Counted from the first letter of the stretch, positions 16,349 to 28,877 are shown. The stretch is 64,000 nucleotides of DNA from Candidatus Glassbacteria bacterium (GCA_019456185.1 VRUH01000002.1:89999-153998); one strand, 5' to 3'. Numbers and translations: made by a program. Notes: generated from the letters alone by a model not told the origin.

Positions 16349-18163
16349 TCAGTCGCCGAATCTCTCCGTAACTCCCTCACCGAGTTCCTCGATCCGCTGG
16401 CTCAGGTAGTTTTTGATCCTGCCCACGCTGTTCATGCTCAGCACCCTGTCTGCGATATCCCGCGCCTGCTCGCAACTGATCGAGCGGATGACTTTCTTGA
16501 TTACGGGGATCGCCGCCGGACTGGTCGAGAGTTCATCGACTCCGAGACCGACAAGCAGCAGGGCCGAATCTGGATTACCGGCCATCTCCCCGCAGACTCC
16601 GACCCACTTATTACTTCTTTTGGCGGCCTTGATCACTTTATCGATCAGCCTGATGACCGCAGGGTTCAGTGGCTGGTAGAGATGGGCGACGCGCTCATTG
16701 CCCCGGTCGGCAGCCATTACGTACTGGATCAGGTCGTTGGTCCCGATTGAGACGAAATCGACAAAGTGGAGAAAATCATCGATCATCAGCGCGGCGGAGG
16801 GCACCTCGATCATACTGCCGATTTCCACCCGCCTGGCTATTTTCTCACCCTCATCCTCCAGTTCCCGGCGCACCTTGCGGATAAAGGCCATCGATTTTTT
16901 CAATTCCTCGATAGCAGAGACAAGCGGCAGCAGGATCCTGACATCGCCGTGCGGCGTGGCGCGCAGGATCGCCCGCAACTGGGTGCGGAAGATATCCTTG
17001 CGCTGGAGGCAGATCCTGATCGCCCGGTTGCCGAGAAACGGATTCGGGTCAGGAGAGGATTGGATTTGGGTGGAAAACTTGTCCGCCCCCAAGTCGAGCG
17101 TCCGGATTATCACCGAATCGGGAGACAGGCGGCGGGCAACCAGTGAATAAGCCTCATACTGCTCCTGCTCGCTGGGCAGGTCAGGGCGGGTAAGGTAGAG
17201 GAATTCCGTGCGGAACAATCCCACACCCTTGGCGCCGTGGCTGATAACCGAATCGATTTCACTGGGGAATTCGATATTGGCCGAGAGTTCCACCAGAGTA
17301 CCGTCCACCGTGCGAGCCGGCAAATCCTTAAGTTCGGCCAGCCGGTTTTCTATCTTACGGTATTCGGTGGCGCGTTGATAGAATATTTCTGACTGCCGCC
17401 TGGTGGGCCTGATAATCACCCTGCCGCTGTAGCCGTCAACTATCACCTGGTCGCCCGTGGTGACCTGACTGCTGATATCGCCCAGCCCAACCACGGCTGG
17501 TATTTCCAGAGAGCGGCTGAGAATGGCCGTATGGCTGGTGGTGCCGCCGACATCGGTGGCGCAGCCCAGCACCATCTTAGGGTCAAGCTGGGCGGTTTGC
17601 GACGGGGTCAGGTCGTGGGCCACCAGCACCGTCGGTTCGGTCAGTTTGATCGTGGAAATATCGCCGAGCCCCATCAGATTAGACAGCACTCGCCGTTCCA
17701 CATCGCGGATATCGTCGGCACGGGCACTCAGATAGGAATCACTGCCCAGATCGGCCAGCACTTTGGCGAACCGGTCCACAGTCATTGCATAGGCCTGCTC
17801 GGCGCAGATTTTCTGTTCGCGGATCAGGGTGGTGGTCTGCTCGACAACCGTCACGTCGTCGACCATCATCAGGTGGGCATCGAAAATACTTGCGGTTTTG
17901 TCTTCCAGTTTGCTGCGTAGCCTGTCCCGCAGTTCCCCGCATTGCTGACGGGTCAGGTTCAGGGCGTCCTGGAATCTCTGTATCTCGTCTGCAATCTGGC
18001 CCGCACTCAACTTGCGCAGCGGGATATTCATAACCCCGTGGCCGATAACGGCCACTTTTCCCATCACCAGCCCCGGAGAGGCGACCAGCCCGGTCAGAAT
18101 CAGTTGGCCTTTCCTTTTCCTCCCGGAGCCCTTGGCCTTTTTCCCGGATGCGGGCCTGGGCAT
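16349..18163 (-). CDS. ptsI: PTS enzyme I (phosphoenolpyruvate-protein phosphotransferase)
   Basis: This transfers phosphate from PEP to HPr. A basic N-terminal tail (residues 1-20, GKKAKGSGRKRKG) is unusual. The phospho-His lies in DVGGTTSHTAIL (His about 211). The TIM-barrel PEP site has FRTEFLYL, RTLDLGADK, FLGNRAIR, GSMIEVPSAAL, SIGTNDLIQY, and the catalytic Cys in VGVCGEMAGNP. The length of 604 is slightly above usual because of the tail. It begins directly after the ptsH stop (TAAATG). No EII gene is present nearby, so the pair may mainly serve HPr-kinase-linked regulation. Confidence 0.96.
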   Translation of the reverse strand: MPRPASGKKAKGSGRKRKGQLILTGLVASPGLVMGKVAVIGHGVMNIPLRKLSAGQIADEIQRFQDALNLTRQQCGELRDRLRSKLEDKTASIFDAHLMMVDDVTVVEQTTTLIREQKICAEQAYAMTVDRFAKVLADLGSDSYLSARADDIRDVERRVLSNLMGLGDISTIKLTEPTVLVAHDLTPSQTAQLDPKMVLGCATDVGGTTSHTAILSRSLEIPAVVGLGDISSQVTTGDQVIVDGYSGRVIIRPTRRQSEIFYQRATEYRKIENRLAELKDLPARTVDGTLVELSANIEFPSEIDSVISHGAKGVGLFRTEFLYLTRPDLPSEQEQYEAYSLVARRLSPDSVIIRTLDLGADKFSTQIQSSPDPNPFLGNRAIRICLQRKDIFRTQLRAILRATPHGDVRILLPLVSAIEELKKSMAFIRKVRRELEDEGEKIARRVEIGSMIEVPSAALMIDDFLHFVDFVSIGTNDLIQYVMAADRGNERVAHLYQPLNPAVIRLIDKVIKAAKRSNKWVGVCGEMAGNPDSALLLVGLGVDELSTSPAAIPVIKKVIRSISCEQARDIADRVLSMNSVGRIKNYLSQRIEELGEGVTERFGD

Positions 18164-18451
18164 TTATTCCTGCTCCTCGCCGTCTTCATCGAACTTGTTC
18201 TTGAACAGTTCGACCACAGCCCGCGACGCTTCCTGGGCATCCTCACCCGCGACCGAGACCATCAGGGCAGTTCCCTGCTCGGCCGCCAGCATCATGACTC
18301 CGAGGATACTCTTGGCGTTGACTTCCATGTCATTTTTCTTGAGGTATATGTCACTCTTGAACTTACTGGTGGTTTGAACCAGCAGTGCGGCCGGCCTGGC
18401 GTGAAGGCCGAGCTTGTTCAGGATCGTCACCTCTGTCCGGAGCTGTGGCAT
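18164..18451 (-). CDS. ptsH: HPr phosphocarrier protein
   Basis: This is the small PTS carrier. His about 17 in LGLHARPA is the EI phosphorylation site. Ser about 48 in NAKSILGVMMLAAEQG is the site used by HPr kinase, and both flanks are intact. ATG 18451 gives the standard N-terminus; a TTG at 18478 is in frame. The C-terminus has an acidic tail (DEDGEEQE) longer than in most HPr. It lies between hprK and ptsI, so a regulatory kinase and both general PTS proteins are made together. Confidence 0.95.
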   Translation of the reverse strand: MPQLRTEVTILNKLGLHARPAALLVQTTSKFKSDIYLKKNDMEVNAKSILGVMMLAAEQGTALMVSVAGEDAQEASRAVVELFKNKFDEDGEEQE

Positions 18452-18536
18452 TTTCCAGTGGTCTTTTGCGGATTCCAAATTTTATGTCACGTTCCTCACC
18501 GGTTGAATCAAATTTATAACTCCGCAAATTATAAGG

Positions 18537-19505
18537 TCATTCCGAAACTTCGTCAATATAATCGACCGGCTGCATTTGTTCAAGCAATCTGCGGTTGAAC
18601 TCCTGGGCAGAATTATAGCCCTTGAGTTTGAGCAGATGGTTCGTGGCAATAACTTCGCTGATCACCGTAATATTCTTTCCCGGCACCAGCGGAACACGTA
18701 CCAGCGGAAGTTCGACAGCCAGGATTTCGGTGGTGTTGTCCGATAGACCCGTGCGGTCGATATCCGCTCTGTCGTCCCAGTGGACAAGCTCTACAACCAC
18801 CTCGATCCGCTTGCGCTTACGGACGGCCCTGATACCGAACAGCCGGAACACGTCGATAATCCCCAGGCCGCGGATTTCCATGTGGTGGCCCACCTTATCG
18901 TTGGCGATACCGACAAGCGTCTCGTCGCCCTCGCGGATAATGTGAACGACATCGTCGCACACCAGACGGTGACCGCGCTCGACCAGGTCCAGCACGCATT
19001 CGCTCTTGCCGATCCCGCTGGGACCGGTGTAGAGCAGACCCACTCCGTAAACATCGGCCAGCGAGCCGTGAAGGTACTCGTGGGGCGCAAAATGCGTTTC
19101 GAGAAAGGTGCTGAAGCGTCGGGTGAATTCCTGCGTACCCAGGCTCGTGCCCAGCACCGGACGGCCATGACGCTCTGCCACCTCCAGCAGAACCGGTGGA
19201 GGTTTCAGTCCCTTGGTAACGAAAATGCACGGGATTTCGAACCCGCACATCCTGTCCAGGAACTTTTTAAGCTCGGGGCGTTTCAGGCTCTGCATGTACA
19301 CTACTTCCGTCTCTCCCATCACCTGCGTTCTGTCCCAGGCGAATCTCTTTGAAAACCCGGCCAGGATCAACCCGGGCCGGCTGACCTCGGCGTTGATTAT
19401 CAGGCTTTCGAGAGTTTTCTCGCCGGTCAGCAGGTTCAGCTTGAACCGCTCGCGATATTCGCGGTAGATCGTGGCGACCTTCAGCTTTTTTTCTTTCTGT
19501 TCCAT
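18537..19505 (-). CDS. hprK: HPr kinase/phosphorylase
   Basis: This phosphorylates and dephosphorylates Ser of HPr in response to metabolites. The N-terminal domain (about 1-135) is followed by the catalytic HGSL His (about 146), P-loop GPSGIGKS (161-168), CDDVV Asp pair, the signature EIRGLGIIDV (210-219) and the C-terminal ATNHLLKLKGYNSAQEF helix. The length of 322 is normal. In Firmicutes it controls carbon catabolite repression. In diderms it is usually beside PTS-Ntr or rpoN genes, as here. A gap of 58 bases separates it from ptsH. Confidence 0.95.
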   Translation of the reverse strand: MEQKEKKLKVATIYREYRERFKLNLLTGEKTLESLIINAEVSRPGLILAGFSKRFAWDRTQVMGETEVVYMQSLKRPELKKFLDRMCGFEIPCIFVTKGLKPPPVLLEVAERHGRPVLGTSLGTQEFTRRFSTFLETHFAPHEYLHGSLADVYGVGLLYTGPSGIGKSECVLDLVERGHRLVCDDVVHIIREGDETLVGIANDKVGHHMEIRGLGIIDVFRLFGIRAVRKRKRIEVVVELVHWDDRADIDRTGLSDNTTEILAVELPLVRVPLVPGKNITVISEVIATNHLLKLKGYNSAQEFNRRLLEQMQPVDYIDEVSE

Positions 19506-19623
19506 AGGCTTGCCGCAGTCCCCGGCCCGTTACGGGCATCTTGCGCAAAGCCGCCTCTCCCGAGGGTTACGGAAGACGCGGCTCTGCAAATATCTGTTGA
19601 ATTTTCGGTACAACTCCTGTTCG

Positions 19624-20058
19624 TCAGGTTCCGGTTCTTTCTTCCTGCTGATCAAGCTCTTCATCGGGATCAAACGTCAAGACCGGCTGGCCGACTTCTT
19701 CCTCAACGGCTTCATCCCGTCTCTCCTCGGCGATCAGCTTTCCGCTCAGGATCGCTTCCTCTTGAGTAAGTGACTTGCGGCGTATCCTGCTTTTTTTCTT
19801 CGACAGCTGCCGGTCCAATTTATCAACACAGGAATCGAAAGCCGCCCGGAGATTGGCGCCGTCACCCTTGGCGAACAGGGTGACTCCGGTAATGTGGAGG
19901 CTGATTTCGACAAAGTTGTCCCGGCCTTCCTCGCTCATCAGCACCTGGGCATCGACAATTTTCTGGTAACGGTATTCCAGGCCCTGAAGCTTGCTTTCGA
20001 TATAGCTTCTCAGACTGTCGCTGATTCCCGCATTCTTCCTGGTGATATTAATCTGCAT
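19624..20058 (-). CDS. hpf: Ribosome hibernation promoting factor (HPF/RaiA family)
   Basis: This binds the 30S decoding centre in slow growth. The fold is recognisable from MQINITRKNAGISDSLRSYI, the KIVDAQVLMSEEG strand and the basic helix DKLDRQLSKKKSRIRRK. A tail of about 45 acidic residues follows and does not match the long-form HPF dimerisation domain, so it is a short or intermediate form. ATG 20058 is chosen: GGGGGG lies five bases upstream. It sits between rpoN and hprK, as hpf does in proteobacteria. Confidence 0.9.
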   Translation of the reverse strand: MQINITRKNAGISDSLRSYIESKLQGLEYRYQKIVDAQVLMSEEGRDNFVEISLHITGVTLFAKGDGANLRAAFDSCVDKLDRQLSKKKSRIRRKSLTQEEAILSGKLIAEERRDEAVEEEVGQPVLTFDPDEELDQQEERTGT

Positions 20059-20346
20059 CAAATCCCCCCTTCAGGATTCACGAAAACCTCTCCTAAACTC
20101 CGCCTCACTGTAGTCACCTGCCACCCGTCCACGTGCAGTTCACCCAGATTGCAGTCACCTCGACAATGTATTTTTATCGATCGGCCTCCCGGGAAGTGTT
20201 GTGATTGATGCTCGGCAAGATATGCCATCTGAAGATAAGGATAACAAATTTAACAACCGGCTAATTAAACATAGCCCAAATTCAGTCCGATGTCCACCGC
20301 GGGGAGTGGAAAAATGACCGGTCCCCGTTGATCTGTAACAGAAAGA
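20059..20346. other. Intergenic region between hpf and rpoN
   Basis: No gene is seen in this 288-base gap. It holds the hpf ribosome site and, near rpoN, a weak inverted repeat (CGGGGA / TCCCCG). I see no clear -24/-12 or TTGACA/TATAAT pair. The gap is long enough to carry a separate promoter for hpf-hprK-ptsH-ptsI. Confidence 0.5.
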
Positions 20347-21891
20347 TTAGACGCGTTTGCGCATCCTGGCCGGCAGAATACCCATCTGATCGCGATACTT
20401 GGCCACCGTGCGCCTGGCGATCCTGATCCCCTCCTCCTTGAGACGGGCGACAATTTCCTGGTCGGTGAGCGGTTTAGAAGTGTCTTCGCCCTCGATCATC
20501 TTGGAGATATCATTCTTGATCCCCCGTGCAGAAACGTCCTCACCGCTTTCGCTGGCCAGTCCGACACTGAAGAAAAACTTAAGCTGGAACACGCCCCTGG
20601 GGGTCTGGCAGTATTTGTCGTTGGTCACCCGGCTGATCGTGGATTCATGCATGTCGATCGCCTCGGACACCTCGCGAAGGGTCAGCGGCTTGAGGTGGCT
20701 GATACCGTGCTCGAAAAAGTTGTGCTGCTTATCCACGATGTAGTTCATGACCTTGAGCATGGTCTGCTTGCGTTGCTCGATAGCCTGAATCAGCCAGTTG
20801 GCGCTGTTGAGCTTTTTGTAGATGAAATCCTTGGTGTCGCCCTTGAACTGTTTCTTGTCCCGGGCGATTTCCCTGTAGGCGCGGCTGAGCCTGAGGCGGG
20901 GCAGGTTGAAGTCGTTGATGTAAACGATATAGTCGCCCTCGACTTTCTCCACAACCATATCGGGCACCACGTAATTATCGTCACGGCTCTCGCTGATCAA
21001 CCTGCCCGGTTTTGGCTCCAGTTGGGCGATCTGATCGGCGGCGTCCTGAATTTCCTTGAGTCCGAGGCCGATGGATTTGGCGATATCCTGCCAGTGCCGC
21101 TTGGAGAGCTCATCGAAAAACTCATCCACCAGACGGTAAACCAGCTCATCCTCCCTGCCCTTGTCGCGCAACTGGATCAGCAGGCACTCACGCAGGTCGC
21201 GGGCGCCGATTCCGACCGGATCAAGGGTCTTGATCCGCTCCAGCACCTCGAGCACATCATCCTCGGCGGCGCGCAGCCGGAAGGCGATTTCGCTGACCGA
21301 ACTCTGCAGATAGCCGTTGTCGTCGATATCGCCGATAATTTCCTCGCCGATCCGGCGCTGCCCGTCGTCAAGTTTCAGCAGGATCAACTGTTCGATAAGG
21401 TGTTTGTAAAGGGAGCTGCCGCTGGCGGGAGCTTTTTCGTGGAATTCGCGGTCGTCAACTTCCTGGGCGTAATTATCGTAGTCCAGGTTGTCGTTCTCCT
21501 TAAGGATTTCGTCCCAGTCGATATCGCCAGTGTCCCCGGAGGTCAGGTCGCCTTCGTCCGGTTCCCCCTCGATCAGCGGATCGACTGCCTCGTCAGAAGG
21601 GTCGCTATCATCCGCGTCTGAATCCTGATCGTCCCCGCTATCCTCGCTATCCCCGATTTCGTCTTCCTGCGGGGCTTCCTCCTCGTCCTCGTCCTCGTCC
21701 TCGTCGGTGGTCTCCACTCCCTCTTCGGCCTCTTCGGCCATTTCCAGGAACGGGTTGATCATCAGCTCCTGCTTAAGATGCACCTGAAGGTCCAGCATGG
21801 GCATCTGCAGCAGGTCCATCGCCTGGTAGAGGCGGGGATTAATCTGCAGTTCCTGACGGAACTGCAGTTCCATTCTGACGTGTAGCGCCAT
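20347..21891 (-). CDS. rpoN: RNA polymerase sigma-54 factor
   Basis: RpoN directs transcription from -24/-12 promoters with AAA+ activators. Region I is the Gln/Leu-rich FRQELQINPRLYQAMDLLQM. Region II is an unusually long acidic linker (about residues 51-150, packed with Asp and Glu). The core-binding part contains TLDPVGIGARDLRECLLIQL. The DNA-binding part has LREVSEAIDMHESTISRVTN and ends with the RpoN box ARRTVAKYRDQMG. The length of 514 is somewhat above average because of the linker. It lies in the conserved lptB-rpoN-hpf order. Confidence 0.97.
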   Translation of the reverse strand: MALHVRMELQFRQELQINPRLYQAMDLLQMPMLDLQVHLKQELMINPFLEMAEEAEEGVETTDEDEDEDEEEAPQEDEIGDSEDSGDDQDSDADDSDPSDEAVDPLIEGEPDEGDLTSGDTGDIDWDEILKENDNLDYDNYAQEVDDREFHEKAPASGSSLYKHLIEQLILLKLDDGQRRIGEEIIGDIDDNGYLQSSVSEIAFRLRAAEDDVLEVLERIKTLDPVGIGARDLRECLLIQLRDKGREDELVYRLVDEFFDELSKRHWQDIAKSIGLGLKEIQDAADQIAQLEPKPGRLISESRDDNYVVPDMVVEKVEGDYIVYINDFNLPRLRLSRAYREIARDKKQFKGDTKDFIYKKLNSANWLIQAIEQRKQTMLKVMNYIVDKQHNFFEHGISHLKPLTLREVSEAIDMHESTISRVTNDKYCQTPRGVFQLKFFFSVGLASESGEDVSARGIKNDISKMIEGEDTSKPLTDQEIVARLKEEGIRIARRTVAKYRDQMGILPARMRKRV

Positions 21892-21941
21892 CAGTTATTC
21901 CGCGGCTGAATTACCGGCTGAGACCCGGGGCGGCACCGCCC

Positions 21942-22718
21942 TCACATCCTGAAATCCTGGCCCAGGTAAAGTCTCCGGGCTGTCTCGTCGTTGATCAGGG
22001 TATCCGCATCCCCGCTGAGGTGGATCCGGCCCTCGAACATGATATAGGCTCTGTCGGTTATCTTCAACGTTTCACGGACATTGTGGTCGGTGATCAGGAT
22101 CCCGATTCCGCGCTGTTTGAGCCGGCTGATTATTTCCTGTATATCATCGACCGCAATCGGGTCCACACCCGCGAACGGCTCGTCGAGCAAAATGAACCGC
22201 GGCTGGGTTATCAGCGCCCGGGTAATTTCCAGACGCCTGCGCTCACCTCCCGAGAGACTGTAGGCCCTGCTCTTGCGTACCGTCTGCAGGCCCAGCTCGT
22301 CGAGCAGCTCTTCCAGCCGCTCCAGTCGTTCGGCGCGCCTGAGCTTGCGGGTTTCCAGGATCGCCAGCAGGTTCTCCTCGACCGTGAGCTTACGGAAAAC
22401 CGACGGTTCCTGGGGCAGGTAGCCGATCCCCATTTCGGCCCTGCGGTACATCGGCAGGCCGGTCAGCTTCCTGTCGCCGAAAAATATCTCGCCGGCCTCC
22501 GGCCTGATCAAACCGACAATCATGTAGAAAGTGGTCGTCTTGCCCGCACCGTTGGGTCCCAGCAATCCCACCACCTCGCCCCGGCCGACTTCGAGATCAA
22601 CCTGATCCACCACCCTGCGCTTCTTGTAGACCTTGACCAGTCCTTTTGTATAGAGATGCGGATCAGACTGCCGTCCGCTCTCCGTATCGACAGTTTGCGA
22701 ACTCGCGCTTAAAGCCAT
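21942..22718 (-). CDS. lptB: LPS export ABC transporter ATP-binding protein LptB
   Basis: This is the ATPase that powers LPS extraction from the inner membrane. Walker A is GPNGAGKTT, the Q-loop is in [18 protein letters not shown], the signature LSGGERRR, Walker [13 protein letters not shown], and the switch His is in ITDHNVRET. The LptB-specific C-terminus ends in [12 protein letters not shown]. The ATG at 22718 has GGAG eight bases upstream. A TTG at 22760 would add 14 residues. The LptF/G permease genes are not in the window. Confidence 0.95.
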   Translation of the reverse strand: MALSASSQTVDTESGRQSDPHLYTKGLVKVYKKRRVVDQVDLEVGRGEVVGLLGPNGAGKTTTFYMIVGLIRPEAGEIFFGDRKLTGLPMYRRAEMGIGYLPQEPSVFRKLTVEENLLAILETRKLRRAERLERLEELLDELGLQTVRKSRAYSLSGGERRRLEITRALITQPRFILLDEPFAGVDPIAVDDIQEIISRLKQRGIGILITDHNVRETLKITDRAYIMFEGRIHLSGDADTLINDETARRLYLGQDFRM

Positions 22719-22814
22719 CTTCGCTGCTCCAGTCACCACAACCTCGGCCAATCCCAACAAGATTCGTGCCAGTTGCTTTTTAATTATACCGGGTTGCGGG
22801 CGGATGTCAATGAT

Positions 22815-24113
22815 TTAACGGGGAGAAACGCTGTCAGGTTGCACAGAAAAGCCAGCAGAGTCAGGGATGGCAGTTATTACACCACCAGTGTCCGGAGGAA
22901 GATAAACGCCTCGCCCGCCGCCGCCCACCTCGACCACCTGCAAAAGAGTATTCTCGAAAACGAGCAGGATCATACCGCCCTGAACGTAGTTTACGCCGCT
23001 TTCCGCGCTTTCCTGGTAGTAGCTGCGCGACGAGCCGGTGGCGTAAATACTGTCCAGCGCGCCGCCGCTGAAAAAAAGCCGCAGGCTGTCGCCCTCGATC
23101 CAGCTTACGTACTTCTCACCCTCCCGGGCACCTGTCGAACCGTTTGCTCCGGACCAGAACTCCCCGCGGCCATCGCCGGTGGCCTCGATCCGCTCCAGTT
23201 CACGATCCTTCGAGATCACGTCCAATTCCGCGGCGCTCAAACTGTAATCCGGGTGCTCGAGCACAGGAGGACCGCCGCGGAAATAACTTATGTCCGAGGT
23301 GCGGTCGTGGAACAGACTGTCGGCGGTCACGGTCAGGCTGTCCTGCCAGAGACGCACCCGGCCGGAGGAGACAAGGCTGTCGGAACCGTAACTGGTGACC
23401 ACATCGCCGGTGAGGTTGTACGCGTCCTCGCGCAGGCTGTCGTCGTCCGCGTAGTAGGTCAGCACGGGACGGCCGCGGAGGACGAGCAGTTGATCGCCGC
23501 TGCGGTAGATGGCGCTGGTGGCCGCGGCACTCGATCCGCTTTCGTCGTTGGTGAAGCGGACGTCGCCCTCGGCGCGCAGAACCTCGGAGCCGTAATCGTA
23601 CTCCATCTGCTCGCTGCGCAGCTCCCTGGTGCTGTCGGCGGCGAAAGCGTCGCCCGTTACCCGGAACAGGTCCCTGTCGCGCCAGTACTCGCCCTGGAGC
23701 CCGCTGCCGCGGATGTCCCGAGATGACCATTGCAGGCCACCGAGTGCCCGGTAATAACCCCGCTCCAGGTGATAATAGAGCGTGTCGCAGGCCAGGACCC
23801 GCTCATCGCCGGAAACGCCCACGGACCCGGTGCATTGAAAATACCCGGCGTCCGGATAGTAAATCAACCGGTCGCAGGTAATAGTTGTCGCCTCGTGGGT
23901 AATCAGCACGTCGCCGTGCAGGAGGTATGTCCGGGCGCCGGTGGAATCCCTGCGCTGGAGAAACTGATCGGCGCGGCGGATTTTGAACGGGACGGAATCG
24001 GTGGAGTCCTGTTGCGCCGCCAGCGGAGATACGGCAAGCAGGAATAACAGGACCGGCAGCCGGCAGGCCGTCAGACTGGCTGATCTGCGCTCAGAACCGG
24101 TGGCCGAGCACAT
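22815..24113 (-). CDS. lptA: LptA/OstA-like LPS transport protein, long form
   Basis: This is a secreted protein: a hydrophobic signal (RLPVLLFLLAVSPLAAQ) precedes the mature part. The mature part consists of repeated beta-strand units of the OstA (beta-jellyroll) type, such as YLLHGDVLITHEATTITCDR, CTGSVGVSGDERVLACDTLY and LRAEGDVRFTNDESG. At 432 residues it is more than twice E. coli LptA and lacks an LptD barrel, so it may carry two jellyroll stacks bridging a wide periplasm. It overlaps lptC by 23 bases and precedes lptB. Role and place are well supported; exact symbol use is by position. Confidence 0.82.
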   Translation of the reverse strand: MCSATGSERRSASLTACRLPVLLFLLAVSPLAAQQDSTDSVPFKIRRADQFLQRRDSTGARTYLLHGDVLITHEATTITCDRLIYYPDAGYFQCTGSVGVSGDERVLACDTLYYHLERGYYRALGGLQWSSRDIRGSGLQGEYWRDRDLFRVTGDAFAADSTRELRSEQMEYDYGSEVLRAEGDVRFTNDESGSSAAATSAIYRSGDQLLVLRGRPVLTYYADDDSLREDAYNLTGDVVTSYGSDSLVSSGRVRLWQDSLTVTADSLFHDRTSDISYFRGGPPVLEHPDYSLSAAELDVISKDRELERIEATGDGRGEFWSGANGSTGAREGEKYVSWIEGDSLRLFFSGGALDSIYATGSSRSYYQESAESGVNYVQGGMILLVFENTLLQVVEVGGGGRGVYLPPDTGGVITAIPDSAGFSVQPDSVSPR

Positions 24114-24672
24114 TGATATCTCCGGTCGGATTTTTCAGATCTATTTCCTCGAAGCCAACATCGGCGTTAAATCCATCGCCGCTGACCTCCCCGCGCGGCC
24201 CCCGAACAACCACGCTGCTGTCGCCGTGGATCCGGTTGTCTCTTTTGATCCAGACCAGGTGTTCGGTGTGCAGCGTCCTGCTGCTGTCGGCGCTGATCAC
24301 CACCACCGAATCCATCGCTTCCATATCACCCGTATCGGTATGGATAATCCCCCGGCGGGAAGTCAGCACGGATCGCACCCGGCCACCGTCGGTATAAAAC
24401 AGCACGGTCAGGTCCCTGGCTTTAAGCACCTGCTGTTCGCCGAATTTTTCGGCAGTCGAGGCGCGGGCCAGGCCCCGGAGAATCCCGTTGTCGGTCAGCG
24501 TCATCTCGAACCCGTCGAATATCTGGTCGGCTACCTCGGCGCTCTCCTGCGGCTGCTCGTTCACCTGCCCCTGCTCCAACTGCGACCAGCCGCATCCGGA
24601 AAACCGGGCGCTAGCGGCGGCCAGCAGAATCAGCGCGCAGCAGGACAATAATTTTCGAGGGATCGATTTCAT
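24091..24672 (-). CDS. lptC: LPS export protein LptC
   Basis: LptC links the LptB2FG pump to LptA. ATG 24672 gives a basic N-terminus, a hydrophobic helix (LLSCCALILLAAASA) and a possible lipobox ARFSGC, then an OstA-like jellyroll. The jellyroll contains TLTDNGILRGLARASTAEKF, RRGIIHTDTGDMEAMDSVVV and SGDGFNADVGFEEI. The frame is open further upstream (24816) but only over the antisense of kdsD. The length of about 193 is normal. It lies between kdsD and lptA. Confidence 0.87.
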   Translation of the reverse strand: MKSIPRKLLSCCALILLAAASARFSGCGWSQLEQGQVNEQPQESAEVADQIFDGFEMTLTDNGILRGLARASTAEKFGEQQVLKARDLTVLFYTDGGRVRSVLTSRRGIIHTDTGDMEAMDSVVVISADSSRTLHTEHLVWIKRDNRIHGDSSVVVRGPRGEVSGDGFNADVGFEEIDLKNPTGDINVLGHRF

Positions 24673-24692
24673 GGCCGAAATCCGCTGGGTGT

Positions 24693-25700
24693 TCAGATTA
24701 TCCTGGCCCGCATCAGGTCGTGGAGATGGACCATGCCGACCACTCCGCCGGACTCGTCGACAACCGGCATTGAGATTATCGAGTGACTTTCCATCTTCTC
24801 CACAGCCTCCACACACAGGTTATCCGGGTGAATGAATTTGGGGCTGGTGTTCATTACCTCGGCTACCGGAATCCCGATAAAGTCGGCGCTGCGGGCGAGC
24901 AGCCGCTTGAAATCCCCGTCGGTGACCACGCCGGCCAGACTGCCGTCACTTTCAATCACCGCGCAGATCCCGCGCTTGGCCACCAGTTCCAGCAGCGCGT
25001 CTTTCATCCCGGCATCCGACCCTACCTTACCGATGTCTTCGCCGGTAACCATCACTTCACGCACCCGCAGCAGGAGTTGACGGCCCAATGCGCCCGCCGG
25101 GTGCAACCGGGCGAAATCCTCGGGTTTGAAATCCCGTCGCACCAGCAGAGACACCGCCAGCGCGTCGCCCATCACCATCGCCGCCGTGCTGCTGGCCGTG
25201 GGCGCCAGATCGTGGGGACAGGCTTCCTGGGCCACGCCGGCGTCCAGGACCACGTCCGAGAGCGATGACAGCATGCTGTCCCGCTTGCCAGTAAGTGCGA
25301 TCACCTTGATTCCCAGCCGCTTGCAATGGTGCAGCATCTGCTCCAGCTCGGTGCTCTCACCGCTCTTGCTGATCGCCAGGAACGTATCATCCCTGCTGAC
25401 CAGGCCTATATCGCCGTGCATGAAATCTACCGGGTGGACAAAAATTGCGGGCGTACCGGTGGAGGTAAGCGTGGCGGCAATCTTGCGGCCCACAATTCCG
25501 CTCTTGCCGACTCCGGAGACTATCACGCGTCCGGCGGTGGAGCAGATCAGCTCCACGGCCTCGGGGAACGAGTTGTCGAGACGGCCGAGCAGCCCGTCCA
25601 CCGCATCCCGCTCGATTCCGATCACACGACGGGCCTGCTCCAGAATCGACTTCCGGCTGGTGTCCCGGCAACCGTTTTCGTTTCCCTGCTTCGCGCTCAA
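24693..25700 (-). CDS. kdsD: Arabinose-5-phosphate isomerase KdsD
   Basis: This converts ribulose 5-phosphate to arabinose 5-phosphate, the first Kdo step. The N-terminal SIS domain has SGVGKSGIVGRKIAATLTST, PVDFMHGDIG and SKSGESTELEQ; then ARLHPAGALGRQLL. Two C-terminal CBS domains follow (about 205-335). It overlaps kdsC by four bases (ATGA). The length of 335 fits the family. Confidence 0.95.
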   Translation of the reverse strand: MSAKQGNENGCRDTSRKSILEQARRVIGIERDAVDGLLGRLDNSFPEAVELICSTAGRVIVSGVGKSGIVGRKIAATLTSTGTPAIFVHPVDFMHGDIGLVSRDDTFLAISKSGESTELEQMLHHCKRLGIKVIALTGKRDSMLSSLSDVVLDAGVAQEACPHDLAPTASSTAAMVMGDALAVSLLVRRDFKPEDFARLHPAGALGRQLLLRVREVMVTGEDIGKVGSDAGMKDALLELVAKRGICAVIESDGSLAGVVTDGDFKRLLARSADFIGIPVAEVMNTSPKFIHPDNLCVEAVEKMESHSIISMPVVDESGGVVGMVHLHDLMRARII

Positions 25701-26240
25701 TGGTCCCCCAGGTAATTTTGCACTGCTTGGACATAGAGTCTCCTGGCTTTGAGAACCAGGGTAATCAGCTCCCGCACGGCACCCTCGCCGCCGGGCCTGA
25801 CGGGAACCCAGACCGCCGCCGCCAGCACCTCGGGGATCGCGTTGGGCACGGCCACGGGCAGCCCCACCAGCTTCATCAGCGGCAGGTCGATCATGTCATC
25901 GCCGATAAAGCTGATTCTAGCCATCGCTACGCCATGCTTGGCACTTATCTCCTTCATGGCCGCCGCCTTGTCGATACAGCTCAGCCGCATCTCGTCGATC
26001 GGAAAACGCTCCATGCGGATCCGGGCCGCGGGAAGGTTGCGGCCGCTGAGCACGACAAGTTTTACACCCACGTAGCGGCAAAGGTTCAGCGCAACACCGT
26101 CCTGGACGCTGAAACACAGCAGTTGCTCGCCGTTATCAAGCTGCCAGGTATGCCCGTCGGTCAGTACCCCGTCGATATCCATGGCAATGATTTCAACCTT
26201 GGCGGCCTTTTCCACAACCTCCGGCGGCGCATCCGGCTCG

Positions 26241-28863
<2,623 letters not shown>

Positions 28864-28877
28864 TTAAGCCCGCGTTT

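Noticed and set aside
20647-21621. Plus-strand open frame of 324 codons antisense to rpoN
   Set aside because: Shadow of the rpoN coding sequence with no similarity or start signals.
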